Of a DNA stretch of 64,000 bases, positions 9,988 to 20,229 are shown one piece after another (position 1 is the first letter of the stretch; each line of letters starts with the position of its first letter). The stretch comes from Limnanthes douglasii subsp. nivea (lineage: Eukaryota > Streptophyta > Magnoliopsida > Brassicales > Limnanthaceae): the NCBI GenBank assembly GCA_036936605.1, contig JAUPFV010000005.1, forward strand, positions 124,366,453 to 124,430,452, in the 5' to 3' direction. The notes under the pieces are model-generated. The model worked only from the letters and a program-made list of their open reading frames with translations, searched no databases and was not told the origin of the DNA. Position numbers and translations under genes: made by a program.

Positions 9988-12888
9988 TCACAAAAATGCC
10001 TTGGCCATCAAAGGACTTTTATTCACAAAACAAGAATTGAAAAAGATAATAAAATGCCTTAGCCTTCCAAGGAATTTAGTTTTGAACATAAAAATGCCTT
10101 CGATTTTTTCCTTACAATCATATTCTTTGGGACTTTTAGCGTCAGTGTTTGAGCTCTCATTGGTTCCCCCATCAGAATCGTTCTCACTTAGAGAAGAAAA
10201 ACCATGTTTATCACCATCTGTCATGGTATGAAAATAAATATCTTCGTATGGTACAAACTTCCATAAATATCCGAGATTTTTCTTGGGGAAGGTCTGATGG
10301 AAAAGCAAAACCATATATGATTTGATGTCATCGTCCCTCTATTCCAAAGAGTCCACTACACCAGCAGCATACTTCTCTATGGCTGCTGCTATCTCTTGAG
10401 TTTGGTTGTTTTTTAGAGATTTATTTTCTTTGTCTTTCTATGTAAGAAATTTCTCGAACTTCTTTTTCTCTTCGGTTAAAGTGGTGATGGTATTTGTAAT
10501 GATGGTTTGTTGTTCCTTCAAATTTTTGATCTCACCGGAGGAGGTGGTTTCCAGTGCGGAATATTTAGTTTGAAGGTCTCCTTGAGCGGTCTTGGACTGG
10601 CGCAGTTTGGTGCTCAATTCCTTTTTCTCCTTACTTAAGGCTTATACCTTTTTCTGTACAGTAGAAAGAGCATCTTTCAAGTTTTGATTTTTTGTGGTAA
10701 GAGAACCGATATTCCCAGCCTGTTCCCTGACCTGCCTTTCCAGATCCACTATTGGCCTAATGAAGCTCAAAACTGCATGGCCTAGGGTATCTTGCTCGCT
10801 TGACACCTCAAAATATTCACCATTGTAAGTGACAACATTGGCAATTGTGGTTTGAGGAAATGACCCAACAAAGTTATCCTTGTCAAGATCACTAAAGTAC
10901 ATATTGCGAAGGTCATCCAGGTTAACCTCTCCTTCAATAGATGGCTAGTTAGCTGAGGGAAACACTAGAGAATGAGGGTCGGGTGGTGCCTCTACCTGTG
11001 GAGGGACATCAGTTGGAAGAGTAAGATTCTCCACTGGAAAGGGGAGAATTACCTCTGACCCTAGGTTACTCTTATTTCTCTTTCTCTCTCTTCGGTCATC
11101 ATCTTTTTTGGGCCTCTTGTGACCTTTCTTCTTAGCTTAAGGTAACTGATCTGATCCCCCAGATTCCCTAACTGTTGCAGCAACTACCTCTAACAAAACG
11201 GCATTTATCCCTTCAGGATTCTCCGAACTGGCTGCTTCGGGAATCTGGTGTGATGGGTCAACTGCAACTTTCTTCTTGTTCTTCTTCTTCATCTTGTCAA
11301 GATGGCTAGGAGCTTTACTCCGGGATAGTAAGTAAAGCTTTCCATCATTTTCCTCCGTCTTTCTAAGGATGACATTTGATGGAGGGGGGTGGTCAATTGT
11401 TCCAAAAAGGATTCTTTCCTTCCAGTGGTGTTCCACAATTGAGCCATCGACATGTTTCCAGAAGTGAAATAATTATGAAATCCAAGCCCCCACTTCTCCG
11501 ATATCCATTGATTTAATTTGGTAAAGGTATCTTTTCCTGCCTCCAAGTGCTCAGAAAACATCTTTGAAAGTACTGCAAAAAGACACAATAATTAGTTCAG
11601 TATAACAACATAAAGTTTAAATATAACTGGAAATCCAAACAAGTGTTACCTGATTTCCTCCAATACCTAGTCAGTTGACTCAGATTTGATTGGTAATTGA
11701 TCTTTTTACCATTTTCCCAGGCTCCGCTTATGAACAGAAACTGAGTCCTCCAAGGTTTCGCAGTCTCCAACAGATTTTGCACTACTTTGTAATAATTTCC
11801 CATGTTGTAGTGATAAAAGGGGATCTGATGGTTCCTTCATAAACCAGCCACGACAGCAAACTGCTCCATGGGCATTAGAATCTTTGATAACCTGGAAGCA
11901 ATAATGCTGGCTAGTAGGGTATACCAAGCATTCAGACTCAACTGGCTTGGGAAAAGCTTGATTAGATGAAAGTACCGAACTATTTCCGGGTCCAAGGGGA
12001 AACAAAGTCCCCAGTTTAGCACTTCGGTGTATACCACCAGTTCATTAGCCTTGCAATTCAAATGAGTCTCCAGAGTAACATAAATCCTAACCTTAATAGA
12101 GTCTGGGAAGCCTCACTTTGTTCTAATCTGATCTAATTCGGCGGTGTGTGTATACACATAGGAAATATATTGAAGGGCAAAAAAATATATCACATTGACT
12201 TTGCGAAAATTAGGCCCAACTTTCCCTTCCAAGCACTCCGGAAGTGCTTCATTATTAGAAGTCCTATTTTTTCCCTAGTGATCCGCTCCAATATAGTATT
12301 TTCAGTTTGTCCGGATGTCTCTAATGGGGTATCTTCCCCACCGTCTGATTTGTTCCATTATATTCGACCTTTGTTCGGTCGACTTAGCAGTTGTGGCTTC
12401 TTTTTCAATTTGGATGGCCTCATTATGGAAAGTCCTGGTGTCTGGATTCATAGGGGATTAGGCAGTAGGGTTTAATGTTTCTGAACTAACTTTGTTTGAA
12501 GAAGAAGGGGTGCCATTGGACTTGGAGAGTCAAGTGACTCTCCAGGGTGTGACATTTTCGGTATCTGATCCCATCGCTAAGAATAGTGAGGGTTTCCTAA
12601 TACTAAAAACTGCTTTACCCTTAGGAGAAGAATCTAAGGATACTTGAATTGAAGGTTCCAATTCTAGTGTAGAAAATGTCGGTATAAAATGAGGTTTTCG
12701 AGTTATAGATGTTCTGGATGATGATGTGCTCTTATCCGGCTCTAGTGCCGCTTGGCTAACTACTTCATCAAGAGAAGTAGGGAGTCCAGTTGCGATCATC
12801 GCCTCCTGTCTTGTCTTTTTTCTCGCGTTTTCCAAATCTGATCGGTTTAACCAACCCTTTTAATTAAAGTAGTTGTGGCTGTGAACAT
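9988..12888 (-). pseudogene. Antisense gene of element A (gypsy-transposon-like domain plus coiled coil)
   Basis: The gene reads from ATG 12888 (MFTATTTLIK, matching MFTTRNALIK in B) towards pol. In order it has a Ser/Pro-rich N-terminal region with AMGSDTENV and a globular domain at about 11700-12060 (ELVVYTEVLNWGLCFPLDPEIVRYFHLIKLFPSQ). An intron follows: its donor GTAACA lies after RYWRKSG near 11650 and its TTTTTGCAG acceptor near 11575. Then come KMFSEHLEAG..TKLNQW, a basic KMKKKNKKK stretch, a coiled-coil region (about 10320-10920) and a C-terminal LLFHQTFPKKNLGYLW motif. The globular part resembles the 'putative gypsy type transposon' family found in Tat-element extra ORFs. Its function is unknown. 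It is broken by frameshifts and stops. Confidence 0.7.
9999..10072. repeat. Paired CCTTGG..CCAAGG palindromes (A)
   Basis: CCTTGGCCATCAAAGG (9999-10014) and CCTTAGCCTTCCAAGG (10057-10072) are two copies of an imperfect palindrome at the 3' end of the antisense gene. B and C carry the same pair. Confidence 0.45.
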
Positions 12889-13310
12889 ATAACTTCCTAG
12901 GTATAGAGCAAAATCGCAAACTCAAGCTTTCTCTCTCAAGAAAATGGTTCTGATTATGAAAAAACAAACAATAAAATGGGTTTATATAAAGGTAAATACC
13001 ACTTGAGGGTTTCTCTTAAGGAAGATGAAATGATTCAAATAATGATTATGGGCTATTAAGCGTACTGTAATTACTTTTTGAAAGATAGGTGCAAGTACCA
13101 AAGAAGAAAAACGGCTGAGAGGTCGAATCAAAGTGTGACACGTGTTAGATCTCAAAATTCTGACCGTAGGCTTTTCATCTACGAAAAGAAAACACTTCAG
13201 ATCCGACCAGGGTTCATTTCCTTGATGTCCAGCCCTTTAAAAAGACACTTCGAATACAATCCAAATCTTTTCGTGGATAAGTTAGCTCTTCCGAAATATA
13301 TTTGAAAGAC
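12889..13310 (-). promoter_or_regulatory. Probable promoter region of the element A antisense gene
   Basis: No coding. Reading toward the antisense gene, the region shares blocks with B and C: AAAACGGCTGA followed about 25 bases later by a CACGTG G-box at 13139-13144 (GACACGTGTT). This spacing is kept in C, and B has GACACATGTC. It lies between the polypurine tract and the antisense start, so it is the natural place for a second promoter. Confidence 0.4.
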
Positions 13311-13323
13311 CTAAAGAGGCTAC
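13311..13323 (+). other. Polypurine tract of element A
   Basis: CTAAAGAGGCTAC directly precedes the 3' LTR. It corresponds to TAAAAAAGGGGCTCC in C and is somewhat degraded. Confidence 0.55.
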
Positions 13324-13684
13324 TGATAGGTTCAGATATTTTTAGAAGGGCAACACTGCCTAAACCGGAAGGGAAGTTCGAATATATTATACACCAAGCA
13401 TATTGTAAACTATCAGACCAAGTCAATCATGACTCAGTTGTGTGCCAATACCATTAAAGGTTTGGGCTTTAAAGATTGACCTAAATCTAAGGTCTGGCCC
13501 GAGAGGCCCATGGGTCGTAAAATCAGTATAAATACCACAACCAACTTCATTTAAGGGGTTGGACTTTTTCTAAAACATTAAATACAAGCATACACCTCTT
13601 TTATCTCACTAATCACTAATCATGAGTTAATCCTCAACTCACAAACTTTCCAAAATACCCCCCGACTATAAATTATCTACACCA
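13324..13684 (+). repeat. 3' LTR of element A
   Basis: The LTR starts TGATAGG and ends CTACACCA. It is followed by the ATGAC duplication at 13685-13689. Confidence 0.85.
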
Positions 13685-13689
13685 ATGAC

Positions 13690-14063
13690 AATTTGCACAA
13701 AATGTGTGATGGTATGGTGTCTCTTCACACCTTCTCTGTGACTGTAAGCATAATTTTTTGCAGTAAAAAATAAACAGGAGCACTGGTTTCGCACACAAGG
13801 TTCGAAAATATGGCTTTGCATCGTGCGTGCAATGGCTTTACAAGTTTTTAGCATAGAAAAACCTTATGAATGGTTGCTTTTTCATATTTGGTATAACGTA
13901 TGGTAAAGATTATCACATATTGCATGCAACCCAATATTTAATTGTTAATTTTGTTACCATAAAATGAATTGTTCTTTTGTTACTTTACATTATGTTTCAT
14001 GCTATTTTACGTTTTTGTTAGTTTACTCTTTTGCGTCGATTTTTTCAAGTATGATTTTAAAAT
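13690..14063. other. Interval between elements A and B
   Basis: This is ancestral sequence between the two insertions, about 370 bp, and should be the middle of MULE copy 1 between its two convergent genes. No coding signal is seen. The last five bases (AAAAT, 14059-14063) are the target duplication of element B. Confidence 0.5.
14059..14063. repeat. Target-site duplication of element B (AAAAT)
   Basis: AAAAT before the left LTR is repeated at 23065-23069 after the right LTR. Confidence 0.75.
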
Positions 14064-14478
14064 TGGTGTGGTTGTTTTCTGTTTGAGGGTAAGTTTGTAA
14101 TTTTTGTTTAGTCTTTTGTGGAATTTTGAGAGTATTTAATAATTGGGTAAAATGTAGAGGGAGAATTGAGCTGCATGGTTGTATTTAATTTTTATTACCC
14201 TCATTTAATGTTGGTGGTTGGGTATTTATACCCTTATATTTAGGCCTCGTGGGCTTTCGGGTTGTGTTTAATTTGGGTCGAGTTTAAAGACCCATTATTT
14301 CTAAGTAAGTAAATAGGCAGCTTAGTCAAAAAGTGATTAGGTTTTAAGTACTTTAGTTTTGTTCGGATAGTTCAGTGGATGATAGCTGTCCGAACTGCCC
14401 CTGTCGATGAGGTGGACATTATCCGAATTGACCCTATCCGTTTCCCATAAAGTGTGGTAATGGAATCCGGACTCATCA
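14064..14478 (-). repeat. 3' LTR of element B
   Basis: On the plus strand it runs TGGTGTGG...GACTCATCA. It is the downstream LTR of the minus-strand element and lies next to the polypurine tract. Confidence 0.85.
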
Positions 14479-14494
14479 GTAGCCCCTTTTTTAG
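14479..14494 (-). other. Polypurine tract of element B
   Basis: On the minus strand AAAAAAGGGGCTAC directly precedes the 3' LTR. It is nearly identical to the tract of C. Confidence 0.7.
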
Positions 14495-14924
14495 GTGGTG
14501 TTCAAAAACCTTTGTCAAGACCTAAAAACTAGTATGTTGCTGGTGACAGTTACATCCGGACAGGTCCTTCGAACTGTGTTATAACTTTATCCGAACTGAA
14601 AAAAGCTCTTGAAAACTAAACGGTTTCTTGCCAGAGTTTGTGGGACACATGTCCCACTCTGGTTCGTCACATCAGCCGTTTTTTCACCTAGAATCGTGCT
14701 CCCACCTTCTTGAAAAAGTAACCTCTTCATTTAATGAAGATGACATCAGCGCCGCCTTTAATCATTGCAATCTTTTCAAATTCTCCTAGGTATCAAAGCA
14801 CTTTTTGCACATTTACTACAAATTAGTTACACCTTTACTGTTTTATTATCTTCTTCATTCTTACTTTGCTAGACTTTAGAGCTTTCTCTCTCAAAAAACA
14901 AACACTTATTTTCGGTGTAAGTTT
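14495..14924 (+). promoter_or_regulatory. Probable promoter region of the element B antisense gene
   Basis: No coding. The region holds blocks shared with C: GGGACACATGTCCCA (a G-box-like palindrome, about 14641-14655), CAGCCGTTTTTTCAC, and TGACATCAGCGCC at 14741-14753, which matches GGCGCTGATGTCA in C. A CT-rich leader (TTTAGAGCTTTCTCTCTC) precedes the ATG at 14925. Confidence 0.4.
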
Positions 14925-17878
14925 ATGTTCACAACTAGGAACGCTTTAATCAAAGGTGTGTGACTTAATCTATCAGAGTTAGAAAAGACACAAAAAGTTG
15001 AACGGGAAAGATGCATTGCTGCAGGCCTCCCTACTTCCCCTGTCGACAAACCAAAAATCCCAAACCCAGAGCCTGACCAGGGCTCTTCTTCAACTAGAAG
15101 TGTTAAACCGAGGAGATTGTTTCAAACCAACCTTTCACCTATTGTTTCAGGCTCGTCGGTTCAAGAATCAGAGCGCACTGTTGAACCAGGGCAAGCAGTT
15201 ACCAGTTTCAAGAGGCCTTCCCCATTTATCGCCATGGGATCAGATGCAGATGTCTCTCCCAATAAACTAGTTGATCGGAGAAGAGGTCGCTTGGTAAAAG
15301 GGCAGGCTTCAAAAGGTACACCTTCAAAATCAGGGACCAAAGACAGCAACACGGGGTCAGAGGCACTCATAAAAGTTCCTAAGGATAAGCTGTCCGGACC
15401 GGAGGCATCTAGCTCAAGCCTCCAAAAATAAACCACCGCATCTGAGCTCCAGCCAGAGGTCAGAGTTCAGGAGAGCATTGATGCCCAACAGTCCGGGGGT
15501 CAGACTGAACCAACTCCTAACTCCCCTCACCTAGAAACAACTGAAAACCCCTCCTTGGTAATGGAGGAAGTAATGGAGGATTCTATTGAAGAGGCTCTGT
15601 TCGAGTCCGAAGTCTCCGGACAAAGAAGGATAAAGGCAAAGAAAAGCTATGCCTAAGGCATCCGGATCTGCCGGAGATCCTTAAGGGAAAAGTTGGACCT
15701 TGTTTCCACAAGGTGAATGTTAAGTATTTACTTTCTTTACACAAAATTAATTATGCCTTCATCCACACAGCCGAACTGGGTCGGATGCGAACGAAGTGGG
15801 GGATTCCGAAGAATGTAAAAATAAGGATCCCAATAGACCCTCAAACACCGATGGACTGCAAGCTTAGTGAAGTGGTCATCTTCACTGAACTTTTTAACTG
15901 GGGACTAAGGTTTCCCTTAGATCCGGAGATAGTCAAATATTTCCACCTCATCAAGCTCTGCCCAAGTCAACTGAGCCCTAATGCCTGGTACACTCTCATG
16001 GCTTGTATCATGGCTTCCAGGCTCTCCGGAATTCCTCTTCCAATGGAAGAATTCGCAGCTGTGGCCAGCATCTGCAGAAATCCCCATATTCCCTTCTATC
16101 ACTTCAACATGGGTGATAACTACAAAGCAGTAGATGACCTTCTCAAGTCGGAGAAAAATTGGAGGACTCAATTCTTGTTCGTGAGTGGCACTTAAGAGAA
16201 TGGGAAGAAGATCAAAGCCAGAGTCAACTCGAGTCTCCTCACCAGCAGGTGGCGAAGTGATAGTAAGAATCCTACCTTACATTCTCATTTTTATTTTTAT
16301 CAAATTTGTTTAACTGATTTCCCTTGTCTATTTTCTCTCTTTTTTTTATTTCTTGACAGTGCTGCCTAAAGACTTCAATGATTACTTAAAGGCTGGGCAG
16401 ATTACTTGCACCAAGATAAACACTTGGGCTACTAAAAATTGGGATAATCGCTTCCACAACGCCTTTACTGGAGGGAATATTGCAAGGTCTCACCTCTGGA
16501 ACACTACTGACCGGAGGGACTTAACTTGGGATGAACTTATTACTCCACCCCTCCGGATGTAGTCCTTTAAAGAACACACGCACCGGACGGGTCACTGTAA
16601 TTTCCTGGTCGAGCCAAGGCCCCAAGTAAGATGAAAGGCAAAAAAGGGAAGGGCTAGAAGAATGTGGTTGAAGCTAATCTCACCAGTGCAGAGGAAACTG
16701 CTCCAACAAACCAAGAGGGGCCAGTTTCAAGTCAGATTGATGCTGCTCTTCTAGAAGTTGTGGAGCACGAGAGCACTAGGGAAGAGGCAGGATCTCCAAA
16801 GCCTCCAAGGGTTCCTAAGAGAGACAGGAAACGAGGAGCAAAAAACAAGGACAGGAAGGCCAAGAAGAAAAAGACCTCCAGGGGTGATGAACTTTCTCTC
16901 CGGCCTCCGGAGCCCATCCCTCCTATTGACCCTACTGATCCAACAAGAGCAGAAGAGATACCCGCCGACTTTTAAACCGATGAGGTTGGAGGAGGAGACA
17001 TCAGTATCGACGGTGTCGACATTACAGGGCTTGAGGGACTTGGTGACTATTTTGAAAACCTCCGCAGAGATGACTTTGCTGGGCCCTACATCCCTCCAAG
17101 CACTTCGAACACCGTTACCTTCAATGGTAAAACTTTCACCGTTTCAAGTGAAAGCGATGTTATAACTCACTCTATACTGAGCAATATTCAACTAGTGTTG
17201 GTTCTGGAGAAACAGGTGCGAGGTCAGTCAGCAATCATTACTGCCCTTAACTCTGACAAGGAGACACTGTCCAATGACCTCCTCACTGCCACCCAAAATG
17301 CTGATGTTTTGAAAAGAGAAAATGAGGAGTTAAAGAAGAACCAGGAGGGTTGGGCCACAAAGGTAGCTACCCTAGAAGATACCATCAAAGATCTCCAGGT
17401 GAAGCAGTCCGGGTTGGAGAAAGATCTCTCATCTTCGAAAGAGGAGATAAAGGCCAAAAACCAAGTCACTCATACTTTGACCAATGACAAGATCGCACTT
17501 GAGGACTTGGTGTCTAAGGCTGCAGAGGAAAAAACTGATCTGCTAAAGGAGCAAAAGGCAAAAATCCAAGCCAAGATTGATGCTTATGCCAACAATATGA
17601 TAGACACTCAAGAGGAAATGTATGCCAAGGTGAAGTCGGACATGGTTCTACTCTTTCATGAGAAGTTTCCGAAGAGGAATCTAGGGGACTTATGGACTTT
17701 TGTAGAGTACCCCGACCTTCCCTTCCACACAATGGCTGATGGAGACAAGCATGATTATTCTAGTGCTGACTCATCCGATGAAGAGGAGAACACCGGGAAG
17801 AGTCCAGATGAAGGAAATGATGATCTTAAGAAGAAAAAGACGAGCGAGGCTGAGCCATCTTCAAAGGCCCAGTCTTAG
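14925..17878 (+). pseudogene. Antisense gene of element B (gypsy-transposon-like domain plus coiled coil)
   Basis: It begins ATG 14925 (MFTTRNALIKGV), then TGA at 14958 where C has TGG. The Ser/Pro-rich region (15000-15650) contains AMGSDADVS and the basic RRRGRLVKGQ. A globular domain at 15713-16195 (YAFIHTAELGRMRTKWG, ELFNWGLRFPLDPEIVKYF, YTLMACIMASRL) resembles the putative gypsy type transposon family. An intron lies at 16263-16359, then LPKDFNDYLKAG..CTKINTW, a Lys-rich nuclear-localisation-like KAKKKKTSR, a long coiled coil (17195-17600) and the LLFHEKFPKRNLGDLW motif near the C-terminus, ending at TAG 17878. Defects are TGA 14958, TAA 15429, a frameshift near 15640, TAA at 16193, and others. 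The role is unknown. It is transcribed toward pol. Confidence 0.75.
16263..16359 (+). other. Intron in the element B antisense gene
   Basis: GTAAGA donor, T-rich 3' end and TTGACAG acceptor, 97 bp long. Removing it joins RWRSD to LPKDFNDYL in frame through a split ATG codon. The position is the same in A, C and D. Confidence 0.7.
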
Positions 17879-18383
17879 AATATCAAATATTTTTTCACTT
17901 TTTGTTTTGATTGAACTGAAGTCCTTGGAAGGCCAAGGCATTTTTGTAACTGTGTCCGGTGTTTGACCGAATAGATCTTTTTGTTTTGATTGACAATTTA
18001 AAGTCGTTGGATGGCCAAGGAAATTCGGTTGTTTCAATGGATATCTTTACTTTGAACAATTCTTGCATTCTTTTATAGTTTTTCAATTTTGGTGGCTAAT
18101 GTTTAAACAGCCCTTAGTTATTTCATTAACATTCTAAAGCGAGAGTGTTTAAATTCTCCGATGACAAATGTTTAAGTAGTCATCACTTCTTTAATTTAAG
18201 TTGGCCTGTGTTTAAATAAAAAATTTACAATAAGTAAAAACACTCCGAATTTTTAAGAAGGCATCAAATTTAATAAAAAAGCCCGGACACCTCATTAAAA
18301 CCTCCCCGCGCCACCAGGGTAGGAAAGAGTATGCCCCCAAATATTTACATTGATTTTTAAACAAGTAAATATTTACATAGTTT
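17879..18383. other. Region between the convergent antisense gene and pol (B)
   Basis: Non-coding. It holds two copies of the palindrome pair, CCTTGGAAGGCCAAGG at 17923-17938 and CGTTGGATGGCCAAGG at 18005-18020, and the post-pol hairpin at 18301-18327. It is the 3' end region of both convergent genes. Confidence 0.5.
18301..18327 (-). promoter_or_regulatory. Conserved hairpin after pol (B)
   Basis: On the minus strand CTTTCCTAC pairs with GCGGGGAGG (G.U pairs, one mismatch) around CCTGGTGGC, 57 bases past the pol stop. Confidence 0.45.
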
Positions 18384-20226
18384 CTATTCCAAGTACAATC
18401 GGAGGTGTTCAATATTCCAAGGGTGATTCAAAACCCTTCCATCCTTGTTTTCTAGCCAGTATGTCCCAGGTTTAAGCCTTTCAATGACCATATAGGGTCC
18501 TTCCCAAGTTGGGGCTAGTTTGCCGAGCAACTTCTCTTTAGTATGTAGGAAGAATTTCCTTAACACCTTATCCCCTGGCTGAAAATATCTTCTTTTAACT
18601 TTGGAAGCAAACCTGCTTCTCATCAAACCTTGATAGTACACAACTCTAAGGTGTGCCTTAACTCTTCTTTCCTCTATCAAATCAAGTTGACCTCCGATAG
18701 CCCCCTCATTAGTGTGTTCGGAGAAATTATGAACTCGAAATGAAAGGAGAGTTGCTTCTATGGGAGCTATGGCATCCATCCCATAGACCAGGGCAAAAGG
18801 TGACTCTTGTGTTGCAGCCCCAGGTGTAGTCTGGTAAGCCCACAAAACCTCTTGTAAATAACTAGGCCATTTTCCAGCAGCCCCTTCTAAACCGGATAGT
18901 ATAGTTCTGTTAGCCACTTCAACCCGACCATTTGCTTGCGTGTGGAAAGGTGAAGAGAAACAATGTTGTATACCTGTAGAGGCACAGAAACTCCCCATTT
19001 CCTTGTTGTCGAACTGTGGCCCATTGTCTGTTGTTATTTTCTGTGGAATTCCAAATCTGCAACAGATATTAGATAAAATGAATTTTATGACAGATTTTGA
19101 TGTTGTACCCGCTTCTGGAGCTGCTTCGATCCACTTCGAAAAATAGTCAATAGCCACAATTATTCTTCTGCGTCCTCCGGATGCCATAGGTAGAGGTCCC
19201 ACCAAGTCCAGCCCCCATCGAGCAAAGGGTATAGGCTCAGAAATTGACTCTAACGGGGTGGCTGGAACATGAATTTCGTTGCTATATCTCTGGCATGGGT
19301 CACACCTTCTTACCAGCTCCTTAGCATCTTGCATTATAGAGGGCCAATAATACCCAGCCAACAAAACTCTCCTTGTTAGAGCCCTGAATCCATAGTGAGC
19401 TGATCCCTCACCATCATGCAATTCAGAGAGCACCATTTGAGATTCATCATCCCCCAAACACCATTCGGACAATATACTCTTTACCATCATGTCGTCGATG
19501 TATACTTCCATATTTCTTCCAATTTGATCAGCAAAGGATTTGGTTACTAACCTCTGATAAGTAGCACCAGCATTTTTTAACCCAAATGGAATCACCTTGT
19601 AACAATGAAGGCCCCTATCAGTAACAAAAGTAGTGTGCTCCTGATCCTTCGGATCTACTTGAATCTGATTGTACCCGGAGAAAGCATCCATGAAAGACAG
19701 CAGCTTGTTCCCAGATGTGGAATCCACCAATTGATCAATCCGGGGAACCGGGTACAAATCCTTTGGGCAAGCTCTGTTGAGGTCTGTAAAATCAATACAC
19801 ATACGCCACTTGCCATTTTTTTCCCAAGACCGGACTGGCTGTCCATAAAGGATACTGAGACTCCTTTATGTGCCTCATTTTAGTAAGCCTGTCGACTTCT
19901 TGAACGATAGCATCAGCCTTTTCCTTGGAAAAAGCTCTTCTCTTTTGTACCACAGGTGCTATATCTTTTCGGACGGACAGGTGGTGTGATATAACATCTG
20001 CTTGTACCCCGGTAACATCAGCATTGCACCAAGCAAAAACATGCTGATGGTCTTTTAAGAACTTCAACATCTTACCCTTTAGTTCAGATGTCATTTGGGA
20101 CCCTATCTTAACATTTCTTCCTTCTTCCAAAGAATGTGTTTCGACTTCTTCGATTGGTATTAAAACTCCAGGGGTCTCTCTAGGGTCATCAATTTCACCC
20201 TCACCCCCAGAAAGCCCCTCAAACTG
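18384..20226 (-). pseudogene. pol of element B, RT fused to integrase by deletion
   Basis: From 20226 the frame continues after the amber codon into SHHLSVRKDIAPVVQKRRAF and the RT start. A one-base loss near 19820 (GKK-KWQV) shifts the frame. From 19802 to 18384 the frame is then open for 472 codons: RT core with CIDFTDLNRACPKD and YIDDMMVKS, then directly the integrase zinc finger (ELHDGEGSAHYGF...RRCDPCQRY), the catalytic core (WGLDLVGP, TTDNGPQF, then Glu in GRVEVANR) and the C-terminal end LYLE. Compared with C, the thumb of RT, both RNase H regions and the start of integrase (about 1.3-1.4 kb) are gone. The YIDD and DDE residues are still present. Confidence 0.85.
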
Positions 20227-20229
20227 CTA
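20227..20229 (-). promoter_or_regulatory. Amber codon at the protease-RT junction (B)
   Basis: TAG followed by CAG TTT, in frame with open coding on both sides. It is the same column as in A and C, and the following codon resembles the CAR of the known plant-virus leaky-stop context. Confidence 0.6.

Larger units (their letters stand above)
4058..13684 (+). mobile_element. Element A: Ty3/gypsy Tat-type LTR retrotransposon, old copy
   Basis: This is a complete but decayed 9.6-kb element. Order: 5' LTR, tRNA-Arg primer site, gag-protease, amber codon, reverse transcriptase/RNase H/integrase on the plus strand, then an antisense gene on the minus strand, polypurine tract and 3' LTR. The two LTRs differ at roughly one site in six or seven by eye, much more than in B or C, so A is the oldest of the three. 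The antisense gene between pol and the 3' LTR, an extra RNase H region and the tRNA-Arg primer are Tat-clade features. It sits between the transposase and PMD halves of MULE copy 1. Confidence 0.9.

Noticed and set aside
13666..13854. Minus-strand open frame of 62 codons
   Set aside because: It crosses the border between the element A LTR and flanking DNA and has no homolog in the window, so it is chance.
16758..17165. Plus-strand open frame of 135 codons in element B
   Set aside because: Mostly a shadow of the antisense gene in another frame. The frame of the homologs in C and A is the real one.
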